A stretch of DNA of 27,077 nt from an uncultured Collinsella sp. (lineage in GTDB: Bacteria > Actinomycetota > Coriobacteriia > Coriobacteriales > Coriobacteriaceae), in the NCBI GenBank assembly GCA_900550815.1, contig URTW01000003.1:1-27077 (forward strand), given 5' to 3'. Below are positions 7,228 to 14,573 of this stretch, in pieces. Both the position numbers and the translations under genes were made by a program. The notes under the pieces are model-generated. The model worked only from the letters and a program-made list of their open reading frames with translations, was not told where the DNA came from and ran no database searches. Position 1 is the first letter of the stretch, and every line of letters starts with the position of its first letter.

Positions 7228-7593
7228 ATGGACGTCATATATGACGGAGATGACTGGGTCGATCATTATACTTGGCGCCTGGTCGGCTCGAACGACAATG
7301 GGGATGTGGTGTTTGATGGACTATGTCCAAAGCATCTCCATCCTTTTGTCTCGTCGTTAATTGAGAGTTCCGCTCGTGTTGCCCCCTACAGCTCGGCATC
7401 GCTTCATGATACGGACGTTTTGAAGACCATAAGGGAATCAATTGACGATGGCACAATGAGCGGCCCGCTGTTTTCTCGGCTTGTGGGGCTGGATGAGATT
7501 CAATCGAAACGACTGCTTGCGGGCGAAAAGGTGGAACTCACTTATCGGTCGATGATTTCAATCCTGCGGCTAGCCGATGTTCTTCGCAAATAA
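7228..7593 (+). CDS. Hypothetical protein, 121 aa
   Basis: I do not recognise this protein. It starts MDVIYDGDDWVDHYTWRLVG, a strand-rich acidic N-terminus. Its C-terminal 45 residues (SRLVGLDEIQSKRLLAGEK, then an ISILRLADVL helix) faintly resemble a Cro/CI-type helix-turn-helix. The ATG at 7228 has only a weak GGGAAG upstream; the frame extends further up but without a better start. It is an orphan in the variable stretch between the element boundary and the sugar locus, and is followed by paired palindromes. Confidence 0.6.
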   Translation: MDVIYDGDDWVDHYTWRLVGSNDNGDVVFDGLCPKHLHPFVSSLIESSARVAPYSSASLHDTDVLKTIRESIDDGTMSGPLFSRLVGLDEIQSKRLLAGEKVELTYRSMISILRLADVLRK

Positions 7594-7619
7594 ACAGCTT
7601 CCCTATTCAAAAACAGAAA

Positions 7620-7693
7620 CCCCGCCAAACGTGATTCCCCTAGGGAAACACGTTTGGCGGGGTCCTAGCGTGATATCCCTAGGGGAATCACGC
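7620..7693. repeat. Twin palindromes sharing a CCCTAGGG-centred core
   Basis: The first palindrome has perfect 14-bp arms (7620-7633 and 7649-7662) starting CCCCGCCAAACGTG. The second has 7-bp arms, GCGTGAT and ATCACGC (7668-7674 and 7687-7693). Both hold the same near-palindromic 22-bp interior, GTGAT-(T/A)-CCC-(C)-TAGGG and its mirror, so they look like two copies of one unit. The pair lies between convergent genes and lacks a T-run, so it may be a stem-loop 3' end, a protein-binding pair or a REP-like repeat. Confidence 0.85.
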
Positions 7694-7724
7694 CATCAGA
7701 CGAGCAGCTCAGCCGAGCAGCGCG

Positions 7725-8198
7725 CTACTCCTCCCAGTAAGCATCTGCAAGCAGCTTAAAGCAAATCTTCTTGACCGGCTGCGCGCCATCGCCCGGGAAC
7801 TCGAGCGTGGGCATGTGAGGCTCGCCGGCAACAAACAGCGCAAACTTGTCGTCAGCAAGATCGCCGGCGATCGAGGCGTCGGAATCGACCAGATCGTAGT
7901 CGTCCTTCTCGTCGAACTCCTGGACCAGCGTCAGGCTGCCCGTGGCAACCTTAAAGGCCTCGCGACCCTCGACGTCGATCTGCAGGTCGTGATAGCGCTG
8001 ATGCGTCTCATAGTGAGCCTCGGCTTCGGGACGCGTCGTGGGAGCCATGACGTTCGCAAAGACCTTGTCGCCCAGAATCGGATGGCTGCCGACCTCGAGC
8101 TGCGCCGGGTCGTTCTCCTCGAGCCAGTCGATCAGCACGTCGAGACCCTTGAGCATTCCACGGTACTCCTCGATATCGCCCAATGCACCGTAAATCAT
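7725..8198 (-). CDS. YhcH/YjgK/YiaL family protein
   Basis: The 157-residue protein matches the length and layout of the YhcH/YjgK/YiaL (DUF386) family. These are cupin-fold proteins found in sugar-acid and sialic-acid loci; the E. coli member NanQ acts on sialic-acid anomers. Visible features include HPILGDKVFANVM, a family-like YETHQRYHDLQIDVEGRE segment, and FALFVAGEPHMPTL near the C-terminus, holding the putative metal-binding His and Glu. The ATG at 8198 has GAGAGGGG upstream. It lies at the 3' end of the amino-sugar locus, so it may act on an open-chain or anomeric form of the imported sugar. The substrate is not evident. Confidence 0.9.
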   Translation of the reverse strand: MIYGALGDIEEYRGMLKGLDVLIDWLEENDPAQLEVGSHPILGDKVFANVMAPTTRPEAEAHYETHQRYHDLQIDVEGREAFKVATGSLTLVQEFDEKDDYDLVDSDASIAGDLADDKFALFVAGEPHMPTLEFPGDGAQPVKKICFKLLADAYWEE

Positions 8199-8232
8199 CT
8201 AAATCCCCTCTCGGATCGTTTCTTTGGCGGCT

Positions 8233-8362
8233 ACTCGGCAAACGCATTACCGACGCTGTTGCCACCCACATGCGTCTCGACCAGGGTAAGGTCGGGATTG
8301 AACACGACAACGTCGGCGTCGCGCCCCGGCATAATGCTACTGCACTTGTCGTCGACATGAGC
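8233..8362 (-). pseudogene. 3' remnant of a second nagA
   Basis: Translated on the minus strand this gives a tail closely matching the last 43 residues of the intact NagA at 11089-12258: IMPGRDADVVVFNPDLTLVE here, IMPGRDADFVVFDHELTLVE there. It also ends in the same type of GNAFAE stop (GNAFTE in the intact copy). Upstream of residue Ala-His-Val the similarity stops abruptly and no start is present. It is therefore a truncated relic lying between the yhcH-family gene and the LacC-type kinase, evidence of a past duplication and deletion within the locus. Confidence 0.9.
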
Positions 8363-8395
8363 TAGCAACCGATGCCGGGGCCGCAGCACAACCTC

Positions 8396-9331
8396 CTACA
8401 GCTCGGTCACGACAACGCCGTTGTAAACCTCGTCCCAACGATCCATAACCAAGTGGCCAGTCATGGGATCCATGGCATTGAGCTTGCCGCAGGTGTTGGC
8501 GGTACGCAGCACCGTCTCGTCGTCGGCGCCGGCAGCAATCGCATGTGCGAAGCCGGCAATGGTCGAATCGCCAGAGCCCGTAGCGTTAACGGCGGGGATA
8601 TCGGGGGTCTTGGCGCGGAACGCACGGCCATTGTGGAAGCCAACTGAGCCGGCAGCGCCCATGGATACGACGACCCAGGGGATATCGGAGAAGCGGGCGT
8701 CAGAGGCGAGCGCGGAACGGAGCTCGTCCACATCGTCGGTGGTAAAGCTCGTGCCCAGAAGGCCGTTAATTTCGGTCAGGTTAGGCTTAACCAGCTCAGG
8801 CTTGACCTCGGACTTGAGCGCAGCCTCAAGCGAGGCACCCGAGGTATCGAGCAGCACCTTGGCGCCGGCGTTCTCGGCAATGCCCGTGATCTTGGCGTAG
8901 TAGTCCGCCTCGACGCCGCGGGGCAGCGAACCCGAGATGGTAACGACATCGGCCTTGCTCGCAAGCTCGGCGAACTTGGCGGTAAAGGCATCGAGTTCCT
9001 CGGGGGCAATCGTCGGGCCGCTCTCGAGCAACTCGGTCTGGTTGCCGGCATGAAGGATATTGAGACAGATGCGAGTCTCGCCCTTGATGGGCACAAAATC
9101 ATTCTTAGTGCCGTTGGCATCCATGAGCTCGGCCATATAGGCGCCCATATGACCACCAAGCAGGCCGGTTGCCACGACATCGTCGCCCAGCTGGCCCAGG
9201 ACGCGGGCCACGTTGAGGCCCTTACCGCCGGCGGTCTTTTCGGGCGTCACGCGGTTGACGTCGTCGATAATGAGCTCATCGAGCTGATAGCGCGTATCGA
9301 CGGACGGGTTCATCGTAACGGTGAGGATCAT
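8396..9331 (-). CDS. lacC: PfkB-family kinase, LacC-type (tagatose-6-phosphate kinase or 1-phosphofructokinase)
   Basis: The 311-residue protein begins MILTVTMNPSVDTRYQLDEL, the hallmark N-terminus of the LacC/FruK branch of PfkB kinases. It has the substrate loop TAGGKGLNVARVLGQLG (residues 33-49) and the anion-hole and catalytic Asp in NATGSGDSTIAGF (D255). In this locus the most likely reaction is ATP-dependent phosphorylation of tagatose-6-phosphate to tagatose-1,6-bisphosphate, downstream of AgaS. Fructose-1-phosphate cannot be excluded from sequence alone. The ATG at 9331 has AAGGAG upstream, and it follows the LacX-like gene by 59 bases, probably co-transcribed. Confidence 0.87.
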   Translation of the reverse strand: MILTVTMNPSVDTRYQLDELIIDDVNRVTPEKTAGGKGLNVARVLGQLGDDVVATGLLGGHMGAYMAELMDANGTKNDFVPIKGETRICLNILHAGNQTELLESGPTIAPEELDAFTAKFAELASKADVVTISGSLPRGVEADYYAKITGIAENAGAKVLLDTSGASLEAALKSEVKPELVKPNLTEINGLLGTSFTTDDVDELRSALASDARFSDIPWVVVSMGAAGSVGFHNGRAFRAKTPDIPAVNATGSGDSTIAGFAHAIAAGADDETVLRTANTCGKLNAMDPMTGHLVMDRWDEVYNGVVVTEL

Positions 9332-9390
9332 TTCTAGCTCCTTATCTCGCAGGCTCCTTATGCCTTGCAAAACGAATTGGCTACATGCGA

Positions 9391-10272
9391 CTACAGAATC
9401 TCGATTGTGAACGAGCGCACGATGGTTTCTTTGGGCTTGGCGATAAGGCAGCCGCGCTTGTGCTCAAGCACGTCATCCTCATCGGAACAGGTCGAGAGGC
9501 CGCCCCAGGGTTCAACTGCCACAAAATCACCCTCGGGCTTGCTCCACACAATGAGGTACGGGAAGCCCTCAAAGCTCAGGCGAACGCCCTTGTCCTCGCC
9601 CTTTTTGGAAAGCGTGACCTGACGGCTCTCGAGCACGTCAAAGATGGTCTCCGCAAAATCGAAGAGCTCATGCGACAAAGGCAGCGTCTTTCCCACCATG
9701 GGGTTCTTGGAGCGCCTGTCCACATCAATCAATCCGGTCGAGGGAACGGCGGTGCAGAGCTCCGCAGCCTCGTCTTTCTCAAAACGCAACTCGTAGTCCG
9801 TATAGGACTCACCCTCGTCGAGCGGACACCTAAAGCCGGGGTGTCCACCGATAAAGAAAGGCATGTCCTCGGTGCCCTCGTTGGTAACCTCATAGGAGAC
9901 ACGCACGGCGGCATCCTCGAGCGTATAGCGGGCGACAAGTTTAAACGGATACGGATAATCGCTCAGCAGCGCGGCGTTATCCTCCGAAGCCAGGCACATC
10001 GCCAGCTCGTTCGCGTTTTGGCTCAGCAGCTTCCACTCCTGCTTGCGCGCAAAGCCGTGGCGAGCGAGCTTTACATGATGCCCGGCAAACGTCATGGCGC
10101 TGTTGTCGCGCAAGCCTCCGCAAATCGGGAAGCAAATTGGTGCCTGGCCGGACCACACGGCGGGATCGCCCTGCCACAAGTACTCGCGACCTCCAGCCTC
10201 AATCGAGGTAAACGAGCCGCCGGCCGTGGAGACCTTGATAGAAATCGAATCGTTGGAGAGAGCGTATTCCAT
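9391..10272 (-). CDS. lacX: Aldose 1-epimerase family protein, LacX-like
   Basis: The 293-residue protein has the galactose-mutarotase fold signatures. RHGFAR, near residue 94, carries a likely active-site His, and FFIGGHPGFRCPL holds the second conserved His. EPWGGLSTCSDEDD lies near the end. LacX proteins accompany LacC in lactose/tagatose operons and are about this length. They are thought to act on sugar anomers or phosphorylated sugars, though the exact substrate is unclear. The longer frame (to 10407) was rejected because the ATG at 10272 has AAAGGATG upstream and starts like the family. It heads the transcript that continues into the LacC-type kinase. Confidence 0.87.
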   Translation of the reverse strand: MEYALSNDSISIKVSTAGGSFTSIEAGGREYLWQGDPAVWSGQAPICFPICGGLRDNSAMTFAGHHVKLARHGFARKQEWKLLSQNANELAMCLASEDNAALLSDYPYPFKLVARYTLEDAAVRVSYEVTNEGTEDMPFFIGGHPGFRCPLDEGESYTDYELRFEKDEAAELCTAVPSTGLIDVDRRSKNPMVGKTLPLSHELFDFAETIFDVLESRQVTLSKKGEDKGVRLSFEGFPYLIVWSKPEGDFVAVEPWGGLSTCSDEDDVLEHKRGCLIAKPKETIVRSFTIEIL

Positions 10273-10428
10273 TGCCCATCCTTTCGAACAACTGCTTTTT
10301 GCTCGCAAGAACCCGTCTCGGCCCTGACCAAAGGACAAACCCGCACGTTCATCGATGCGTCCGGTTTCCCAGGCATGCAACGGGGTACCATACAGACATT
10401 GATGCAATTACAGCTGAAAGGCCTTCTT

Positions 10429-11013
10429 ATGCGAACCATCATCCTTTATGCCTCACGCCACCACGGCAATACGAAAAAGCTCGTGGACGCCATCGTCGAG
10501 GCGCACCCCGAAATCGACACCCTCGACGTGAAGTCACTCGGTAAAAACGAGTACCCCGACCTGCACGAATACCATCTGATCGGCGTCGCCACGGGCATTT
10601 ATTACTCCGAGATCGACAAAGATATGGCGCGCGTGCTCACGAACGTGCTGCAGCCGCAGGACAAGGTGTTTGGCCTTATGACCTACGGTGGCAAAAACAA
10701 GTGGTACGGCAAGGATATCGATGGCATCTGCCGCATGAGGCAGGCCATCTTTATGGGTGTCTACGGCTGCCCCGGATTTGACACATGGGGTCCGTTCAAG
10801 ATTACCGGCGGCGTCCAGAAGGGACACCCGACCGCTGAGGAAATTAAGGGCGCCGTCGACTTCTTCGACAAGATCGAAGGCGAGTATGGCGACATCATCG
10901 TCGAAGAGTACGCCAAGCGCGAGAAGCGTCTAGCATACGAAAAGGAGCATCCCGCGGGGGGTCTTGTGGCCGGCGTCAAGCGCACGGCAAAGAAGATCGC
11001 TAACAAGCTGTAA
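10429..11013 (+). CDS. Flavodoxin-family protein
   Basis: The 194-residue protein begins MRTIILYASRHHGNTKKLVD, the FMN phosphate-binding loop of flavodoxin-like proteins. Later a GLMTYGGKN segment matches the second FMN loop. The C-terminal 40 residues are Lys/Glu-rich and end in a basic tail (VKRTAKKIANKL). It probably acts as a cytosolic electron carrier or FMN oxidoreductase; partners are not visible. The start has GAAAGG upstream; the long in-frame extension leftwards is antisense to the LacX-like gene and is rejected. It is the only plus-strand gene inside the sugar locus, has its own terminator, and is probably functionally separate. Confidence 0.9.
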   Translation: MRTIILYASRHHGNTKKLVDAIVEAHPEIDTLDVKSLGKNEYPDLHEYHLIGVATGIYYSEIDKDMARVLTNVLQPQDKVFGLMTYGGKNKWYGKDIDGICRMRQAIFMGVYGCPGFDTWGPFKITGGVQKGHPTAEEIKGAVDFFDKIEGEYGDIIVEEYAKREKRLAYEKEHPAGGLVAGVKRTAKKIANKL

Positions 11014-11044
11014 CTGTTAAGGTGCTTTTGAGCGTTTAACCCAT

Positions 11045-11082
11045 ACGGCGGGTCCGAGCAGATTCGGGCCCGCCGTCTTTTT
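11045..11082 (+). terminator. Intrinsic terminator of the flavodoxin gene
   Basis: An ACGGCGGGTCCGA arm pairs with TTCGGGCCCGCCGT around a short loop and is followed by CTTTTT. It lies 31 bases after the flavodoxin stop and just before the convergent nagA stop. Confidence 0.92.
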
Positions 11083-11088
11083 CTATCG

Positions 11089-12258
11089 TTACTCGGTAAA
11101 GGCGTTGCCGACGCTCTGGCCGCCAACATACGTCTCGACGAGGGTGAGCTCATGGTCGAACACGACAAAGTCGGCGTCGCGACCCGGCATGATGCTGCCG
11201 CACTTATCCTCGATGTGCGCGGAGCGTGCCGGCACCTCAGTTGCCATGCGAATGGCGATATCGGCGCTGGCGATGCCCCAGTCGACGATGTTCTTGACGC
11301 CCTGGGCAAGCGTGAGCACCGAGCCGGCAATGCTCTTGCCGTCGGCGAGCCAGCACAGGTTGTCCTTCATGATGACGTCCATGCCGCCACTGGTGTAGCT
11401 GCCCTCGGGCATGCCGCCGCAACCCAGGCAGTCGGTGATGAGTACCGTGTGCTGCCAGCCCTTTGCCTGCAGCAGCGCCTTGATGGCGGCAGGGTTTACG
11501 TGCTTGCCGTCACAGATGATCTCGGCGTAGGTCTCGGGCGTAGACATGGCAGCACCCACGACACCGGGCTCACGGTGATGCAGACCGCGCTGGCCGTTAT
11601 AGGTATGCGTAAAGCAGCTGGCACCGGCATTGATAGCGGCGATGCACTCATCGTAGGTGGCGTCGGAGTGACCGATGCTGGTCACCACGCCCTTGGCGTT
11701 CAGAGCAGCCGCATAAGCAGCGGCACCGTCGCGCTCGGCCGCCATTGCGCTCTTAACGATGCGACCACCCGCAGCCTCCTGCCACTGATCGAAGACCTCC
11801 TCGGAGGGATCGATAAGATAAGCGGGGTTCTGCGCGCCCACGTGCTTCATGGTAAAGAAGGGGCCCTCCAGGTAGATGCCCTGAATGCGGGCACCGCAGA
11901 AGTCGGGGCCGCGGCCCGCGTCCGCCGTGGCGATAGCAGCGCAGGCGTCCTTGATCTGTTCGACGCCATCGGTGAACGTCGTGGGCAGCCAGCTGGTGGT
12001 ACCGCGACGGGCGAGCTCGGTCGAGCTGATATCGATGCCCTCGGGATCGTTATCGGTAGTTGAGTGGTTGTAGAAGCCATGGATGTGAGTATCGACCATA
12101 CCCGGTGCGATCCACGATCCCGTGTAGTCCTTAATCTCGCAAGAGGGCTCGTCGGCCTGCCAGGCGCCAAAGACGCCGTCCTCGACCATAAGATAGCCGC
12201 CCAGTTGCGGGCCTGCCGGCAAGAAGAACTTGTCAGCCTTAATTGCGTACGTGCTCAT
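11089..12258 (-). CDS. nagA: N-acetylglucosamine/galactosamine-6-phosphate deacetylase
   Basis: The 389-residue protein has the amidohydrolase layout of NagA/AgaA. The metal-binding HxH lies in DTHIHG (H58, H60), E131 in LEGPFF, H197 in SIGHSD, H218 in THTYNG and the catalytic Asp at 276 in ITDCLG. It removes the acetyl group from N-acetylhexosamine-6-phosphate, giving the amino-sugar phosphate and acetate. Next to AgaS, the N-acetylgalactosamine-6-phosphate version is favoured, but the GlcNAc version cannot be excluded. The ATG at 12258 has AAGGAG 5 bases upstream; the GTG two codons earlier is less well spaced. A terminator separates it from agaS, so it has its own promoter or depends on readthrough. 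Confidence 0.92.
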   Translation of the reverse strand: MSTYAIKADKFFLPAGPQLGGYLMVEDGVFGAWQADEPSCEIKDYTGSWIAPGMVDTHIHGFYNHSTTDNDPEGIDISSTELARRGTTSWLPTTFTDGVEQIKDACAAIATADAGRGPDFCGARIQGIYLEGPFFTMKHVGAQNPAYLIDPSEEVFDQWQEAAGGRIVKSAMAAERDGAAAYAAALNAKGVVTSIGHSDATYDECIAAINAGASCFTHTYNGQRGLHHREPGVVGAAMSTPETYAEIICDGKHVNPAAIKALLQAKGWQHTVLITDCLGCGGMPEGSYTSGGMDVIMKDNLCWLADGKSIAGSVLTLAQGVKNIVDWGIASADIAIRMATEVPARSAHIEDKCGSIMPGRDADFVVFDHELTLVETYVGGQSVGNAFTE

Positions 12259-12320
12259 ATGCACTCCTTGCTTCTAAAGCAGTTGACTTTGGTAATGCTT
12301 ATACCCGGTCCATGTAAAAA

Positions 12321-12360
12321 CAAAAAGCGCCCGCCCGCCGTTATGAGCGGACGGGCGCCC
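12321..12360 (-). terminator. Intrinsic terminator of agaS
   Basis: Read on the minus strand, GCGCCCGTCCGC pairs with GCGGGCGGGCGC (one G-T wobble), followed by TTTTTG. It lies 16 bases after the agaS stop and upstream of nagA. Confidence 0.92.
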
Positions 12361-12376
12361 TTACAGGGGGACGCGA

Positions 12377-13543
12377 TTAAGCGGTGAAGGGGTGAATCGT
12401 CACGCCCTTAACCACGCGGTTGACCGTGCCGGTGGGGCTCGGCGTATCGGGCGTGTTGCCCACGCGGACGGAGTTGAGCAGGCTGATAGCCTGGGCAAAC
12501 ATCACGAACGGCAGAGCAAGGTAACCCTCGGGAAGTGCCTCGTAACCCTTAAAGGTGAAGGACTCACCCTCATAGACGGTGGCACCTTCCTGCTGAACGG
12601 CGATGGTGTGCTGAGCGATCTCGTCGCCACCGATCTCGTTGAGGATGTCGATGTCGTACTGACGGGTGTAGGCGTCGTTGTTGACGAACACGAAGACGAG
12701 CGTCTTATCGTCGACGAAGGACTTAGGTCCGTGACGATAGCCCATGGAGGTGTCGTAGGAAGTAGCGACCAGACCGTGAGCGAGCTCGAGGATCTTGAGC
12801 TGGCTCTCCTGGGCAAGGCCACCGAAGGAGCCAGAACCCAAGTAGGTCACGCGGTTGAAGTCGCCAGCCAGGTAATCGGCGATCTCAGGCTCACGGGAGA
12901 TGACCTCCTCGCCCATCTTGGCGATGGTCTCGACCCACTCGGCCTTCTGCTCGTCAGAAGCAGTGTCGAAAATAAGGGTGGAGAGCAGGGTCATGCAGGA
13001 ATAAGAACCGGTCATGGCGAAGCCCTTGTCGTTGGCGCGCGGAATGAGCAGCGTCAGCGCGTTAGGATCATCGGCAGACTCGACGGCGAGCTTGCCCTCG
13101 GGAGCGCAGGTGATGTTGAGGAACTTGACGTTGTGGACGAGCTCCTTGGCAACGGCAACGGCAGCAAGGCTCTCGGGGCTGTTGCCAGAGCGGGCAAAGG
13201 AAACCACGAGCGTGGGATCCTCGGCGCGTAGGAAGTCGCGCGGGGCGCTCACGATGTCGGTCGTGGCGATGGGCTTAAAGTCGTAGAGATCAGTGTTGCC
13301 AGCGTGACGCAGGTACGGGGCGCAGGTATCGCCGACGTAGTCGGACGTACCGGCACCGGTGAAGACAACGGACAGACGGCCCTCGCCCATAGCGCGAGCC
13401 TCGGCCAGAAAGGCCTCAATGGCCTCCTTGTTCTCGCGATAGATGTTGAGCGTATCACGCCAAAGCTCGGGCTGCTGAGCAATTTCGGCCGTGGTGATCT
13501 GGGCGCCGAGCTCGGTGAGCTCCTCGACACTCTTCTCGAACAT
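12377..13543 (-). CDS. agaS: AgaS-family SIS-domain aminosugar-phosphate deaminase/isomerase
   Basis: The 388-residue protein has two SIS (sugar isomerase) domains. The first contains VVFTGAGTSDYVGD (residues 59-72) and VVSFARSGNSPES (113-125); the second has YLGSGSFGGLAQESQLKILE and MGYRHGPKSF. AgaS proteins are this length and convert galactosamine-6-phosphate to tagatose-6-phosphate with release of ammonia. This step links NagA to the LacC-type kinase. The ATG at 13543 has AGAGAGG upstream. A clear TATAAT and an operator of the shared type lie in its 114-bp upstream region, just after gntR. Confidence 0.92.
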   Translation of the reverse strand: MFEKSVEELTELGAQITTAEIAQQPELWRDTLNIYRENKEAIEAFLAEARAMGEGRLSVVFTGAGTSDYVGDTCAPYLRHAGNTDLYDFKPIATTDIVSAPRDFLRAEDPTLVVSFARSGNSPESLAAVAVAKELVHNVKFLNITCAPEGKLAVESADDPNALTLLIPRANDKGFAMTGSYSCMTLLSTLIFDTASDEQKAEWVETIAKMGEEVISREPEIADYLAGDFNRVTYLGSGSFGGLAQESQLKILELAHGLVATSYDTSMGYRHGPKSFVDDKTLVFVFVNNDAYTRQYDIDILNEIGGDEIAQHTIAVQQEGATVYEGESFTFKGYEALPEGYLALPFVMFAQAISLLNSVRVGNTPDTPSPTGTVNRVVKGVTIHPFTA

Positions 13544-13582
13544 TTCTAATACCTCTCTCTAGAAGTAATCCTCTGACGTGCA

Positions 13583-13618
13583 ATTATACACTTCGGTTGG
13601 TTATCTGGTAGTAACCAG
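13583..13618 (-). promoter_or_regulatory. agaS promoter with GntR-type operator
   Basis: On the minus strand a TATAAT (13583-13588) in the context TGTATAAT forms an extended -10. A palindromic CTGGT-AGTA-ACCAG (13605-13618) covers the expected -35 position, and no good -35 hexamer is seen. The same motif, differing at one base, recurs upstream of the PTS operon (17897-17910). It resembles the TGGT...ACCA operators of GntR/HutC amino-sugar regulators such as DasR and NagR, and is the likely site of the adjacent regulator. Confidence 0.85.
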
Positions 13619-13657
13619 TTAAATGCAAAGAATCACCATATGGATACGATGCGGACA

Positions 13658-14389
13658 CTAGTTGCTACGCTGGTGATAAACCTTGTATTTAAACTGATCG
13701 GCACGAGCAACCGAGAGTGTATACTCCACAACCTCGTTTGACTCGTTATACGTAGTCCTGACCAAATCAAGCACGGGCGAACCCTCGACAATTCCCAAAA
13801 GGTGGGCATCGGTGGGACGGGCTATGCTCGCATAGAACTCCTCTTCGGCCACGCGAATCTTTTGCTGAAAGTCTTGCTCAATCACATCGTAAAGCGGCTT
13901 ACGCTCCAGCAGCGGTCGCTTTAGGGACAGAAATTGACGAACTGGTAGATAGCTGCGTTCGACCATCATGGGCATGTTGTCGGCAGAACGAAGGCGCTTG
14001 AGCTTAAAAATGCGATCACCGATACGCAATCCCATATGCTCGGCCAGATTTTTATCGGCCTCCATCTCGCAAAACTCAAGAATCGTGGTCTCTGGGGCGC
14101 GACCCATCGCGCGCATCTGCTCGGTAAAGCTGTAGGACTGCATAAGATTGGTTGCCTTTGCCGAACGGTCGGTCACAAAGGTACCGCGACCGTGCTGCCG
14201 AACCACCAATCCTAAACGCTCCAGTTCCTGCAGAGCCAGGCGTACCGTAGTGCGCGAGAGACCATAGCGCTCCGAAAGTTCGCGCTCGGAAGGAATCATG
14301 TCACCGGCGCGATATTCATGGTCGATCTTTTCGGTCAGAATATCGACCAGCTGATCGTACAGCGGTTGCTTACGCGCTCCGATCGCCAT
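13658..14389 (-). CDS. GntR-family (HutC/UTRA) transcriptional regulator
   Basis: The 243-residue protein has an N-terminal winged helix-turn-helix (residues about 10-74, with PSERELSERYGLSRTTVRLA). A UTRA effector-binding domain (about 95-238) follows, the architecture of NagR/DasR/YvoA regulators that sense amino-sugar phosphates. It should bind the two CTGGTAGTAACCA sites upstream of agaS and the PTS operon and release them when the sugar phosphate appears. The ATG at 14389 follows GGGAGGAT; an earlier TTG is less likely. No terminator separates it from agaS, so readthrough is possible. Confidence 0.93.
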   Translation of the reverse strand: MAIGARKQPLYDQLVDILTEKIDHEYRAGDMIPSERELSERYGLSRTTVRLALQELERLGLVVRQHGRGTFVTDRSAKATNLMQSYSFTEQMRAMGRAPETTILEFCEMEADKNLAEHMGLRIGDRIFKLKRLRSADNMPMMVERSYLPVRQFLSLKRPLLERKPLYDVIEQDFQQKIRVAEEEFYASIARPTDAHLLGIVEGSPVLDLVRTTYNESNEVVEYTLSVARADQFKYKVYHQRSN

Positions 14390-14435
14390 CCTATCCTCCC
14401 ATTTTCTCAAACTCGGCTACTACCTAGGGTGTTTA

Positions 14436-14464
14436 GCATTATCTGTCTGCCACGCCCGAATCAA
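14436..14464 (-). promoter_or_regulatory. Promoter of the gntR regulator
   Basis: On the minus strand TTGATT (14459-14464) and TAATGC (14436-14441) are spaced by 17 bases, about 47 bases upstream of the start codon. No operator of the shared type overlaps it, so autoregulation is not evident. Confidence 0.55.
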
Positions 14465-14473
14465 CAAGAAAAC

Positions 14474-14507
14474 AAAAGCCGCGCGCTCTTTCGAGCACGC
14501 GGCTTTT
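14474..14507. terminator. Bidirectional terminator after the PTS operon
   Basis: Arms of 15 bases, AAAAGCCGCGCGCTC and GAGCACGCGGCTTTT, pair with one mismatch around a TTTC loop, with an A-run and a T-run on opposite sides. It lies 67 bases after the EIID stop and overlaps nothing coding, insulating gntR from the PTS operon. Confidence 0.93.
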
Positions 14508-14573
14508 AACATACACATGGCTTAAGGGGTCGGGGTGTGAGCCGCGTAGGGACACACCCCTCAAGCTAGAGCC

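Noticed and set aside
7620..7693. A CRISPR array
   Set aside because: There are only two palindromic units with different arms, no regular spacers and no cas genes.
9385..10428. A long in-frame N-terminal extension of the flavodoxin gene
   Set aside because: It is antisense to the LacX-like gene; the ATG at 10429 begins exactly with the flavodoxin FMN-loop motif.
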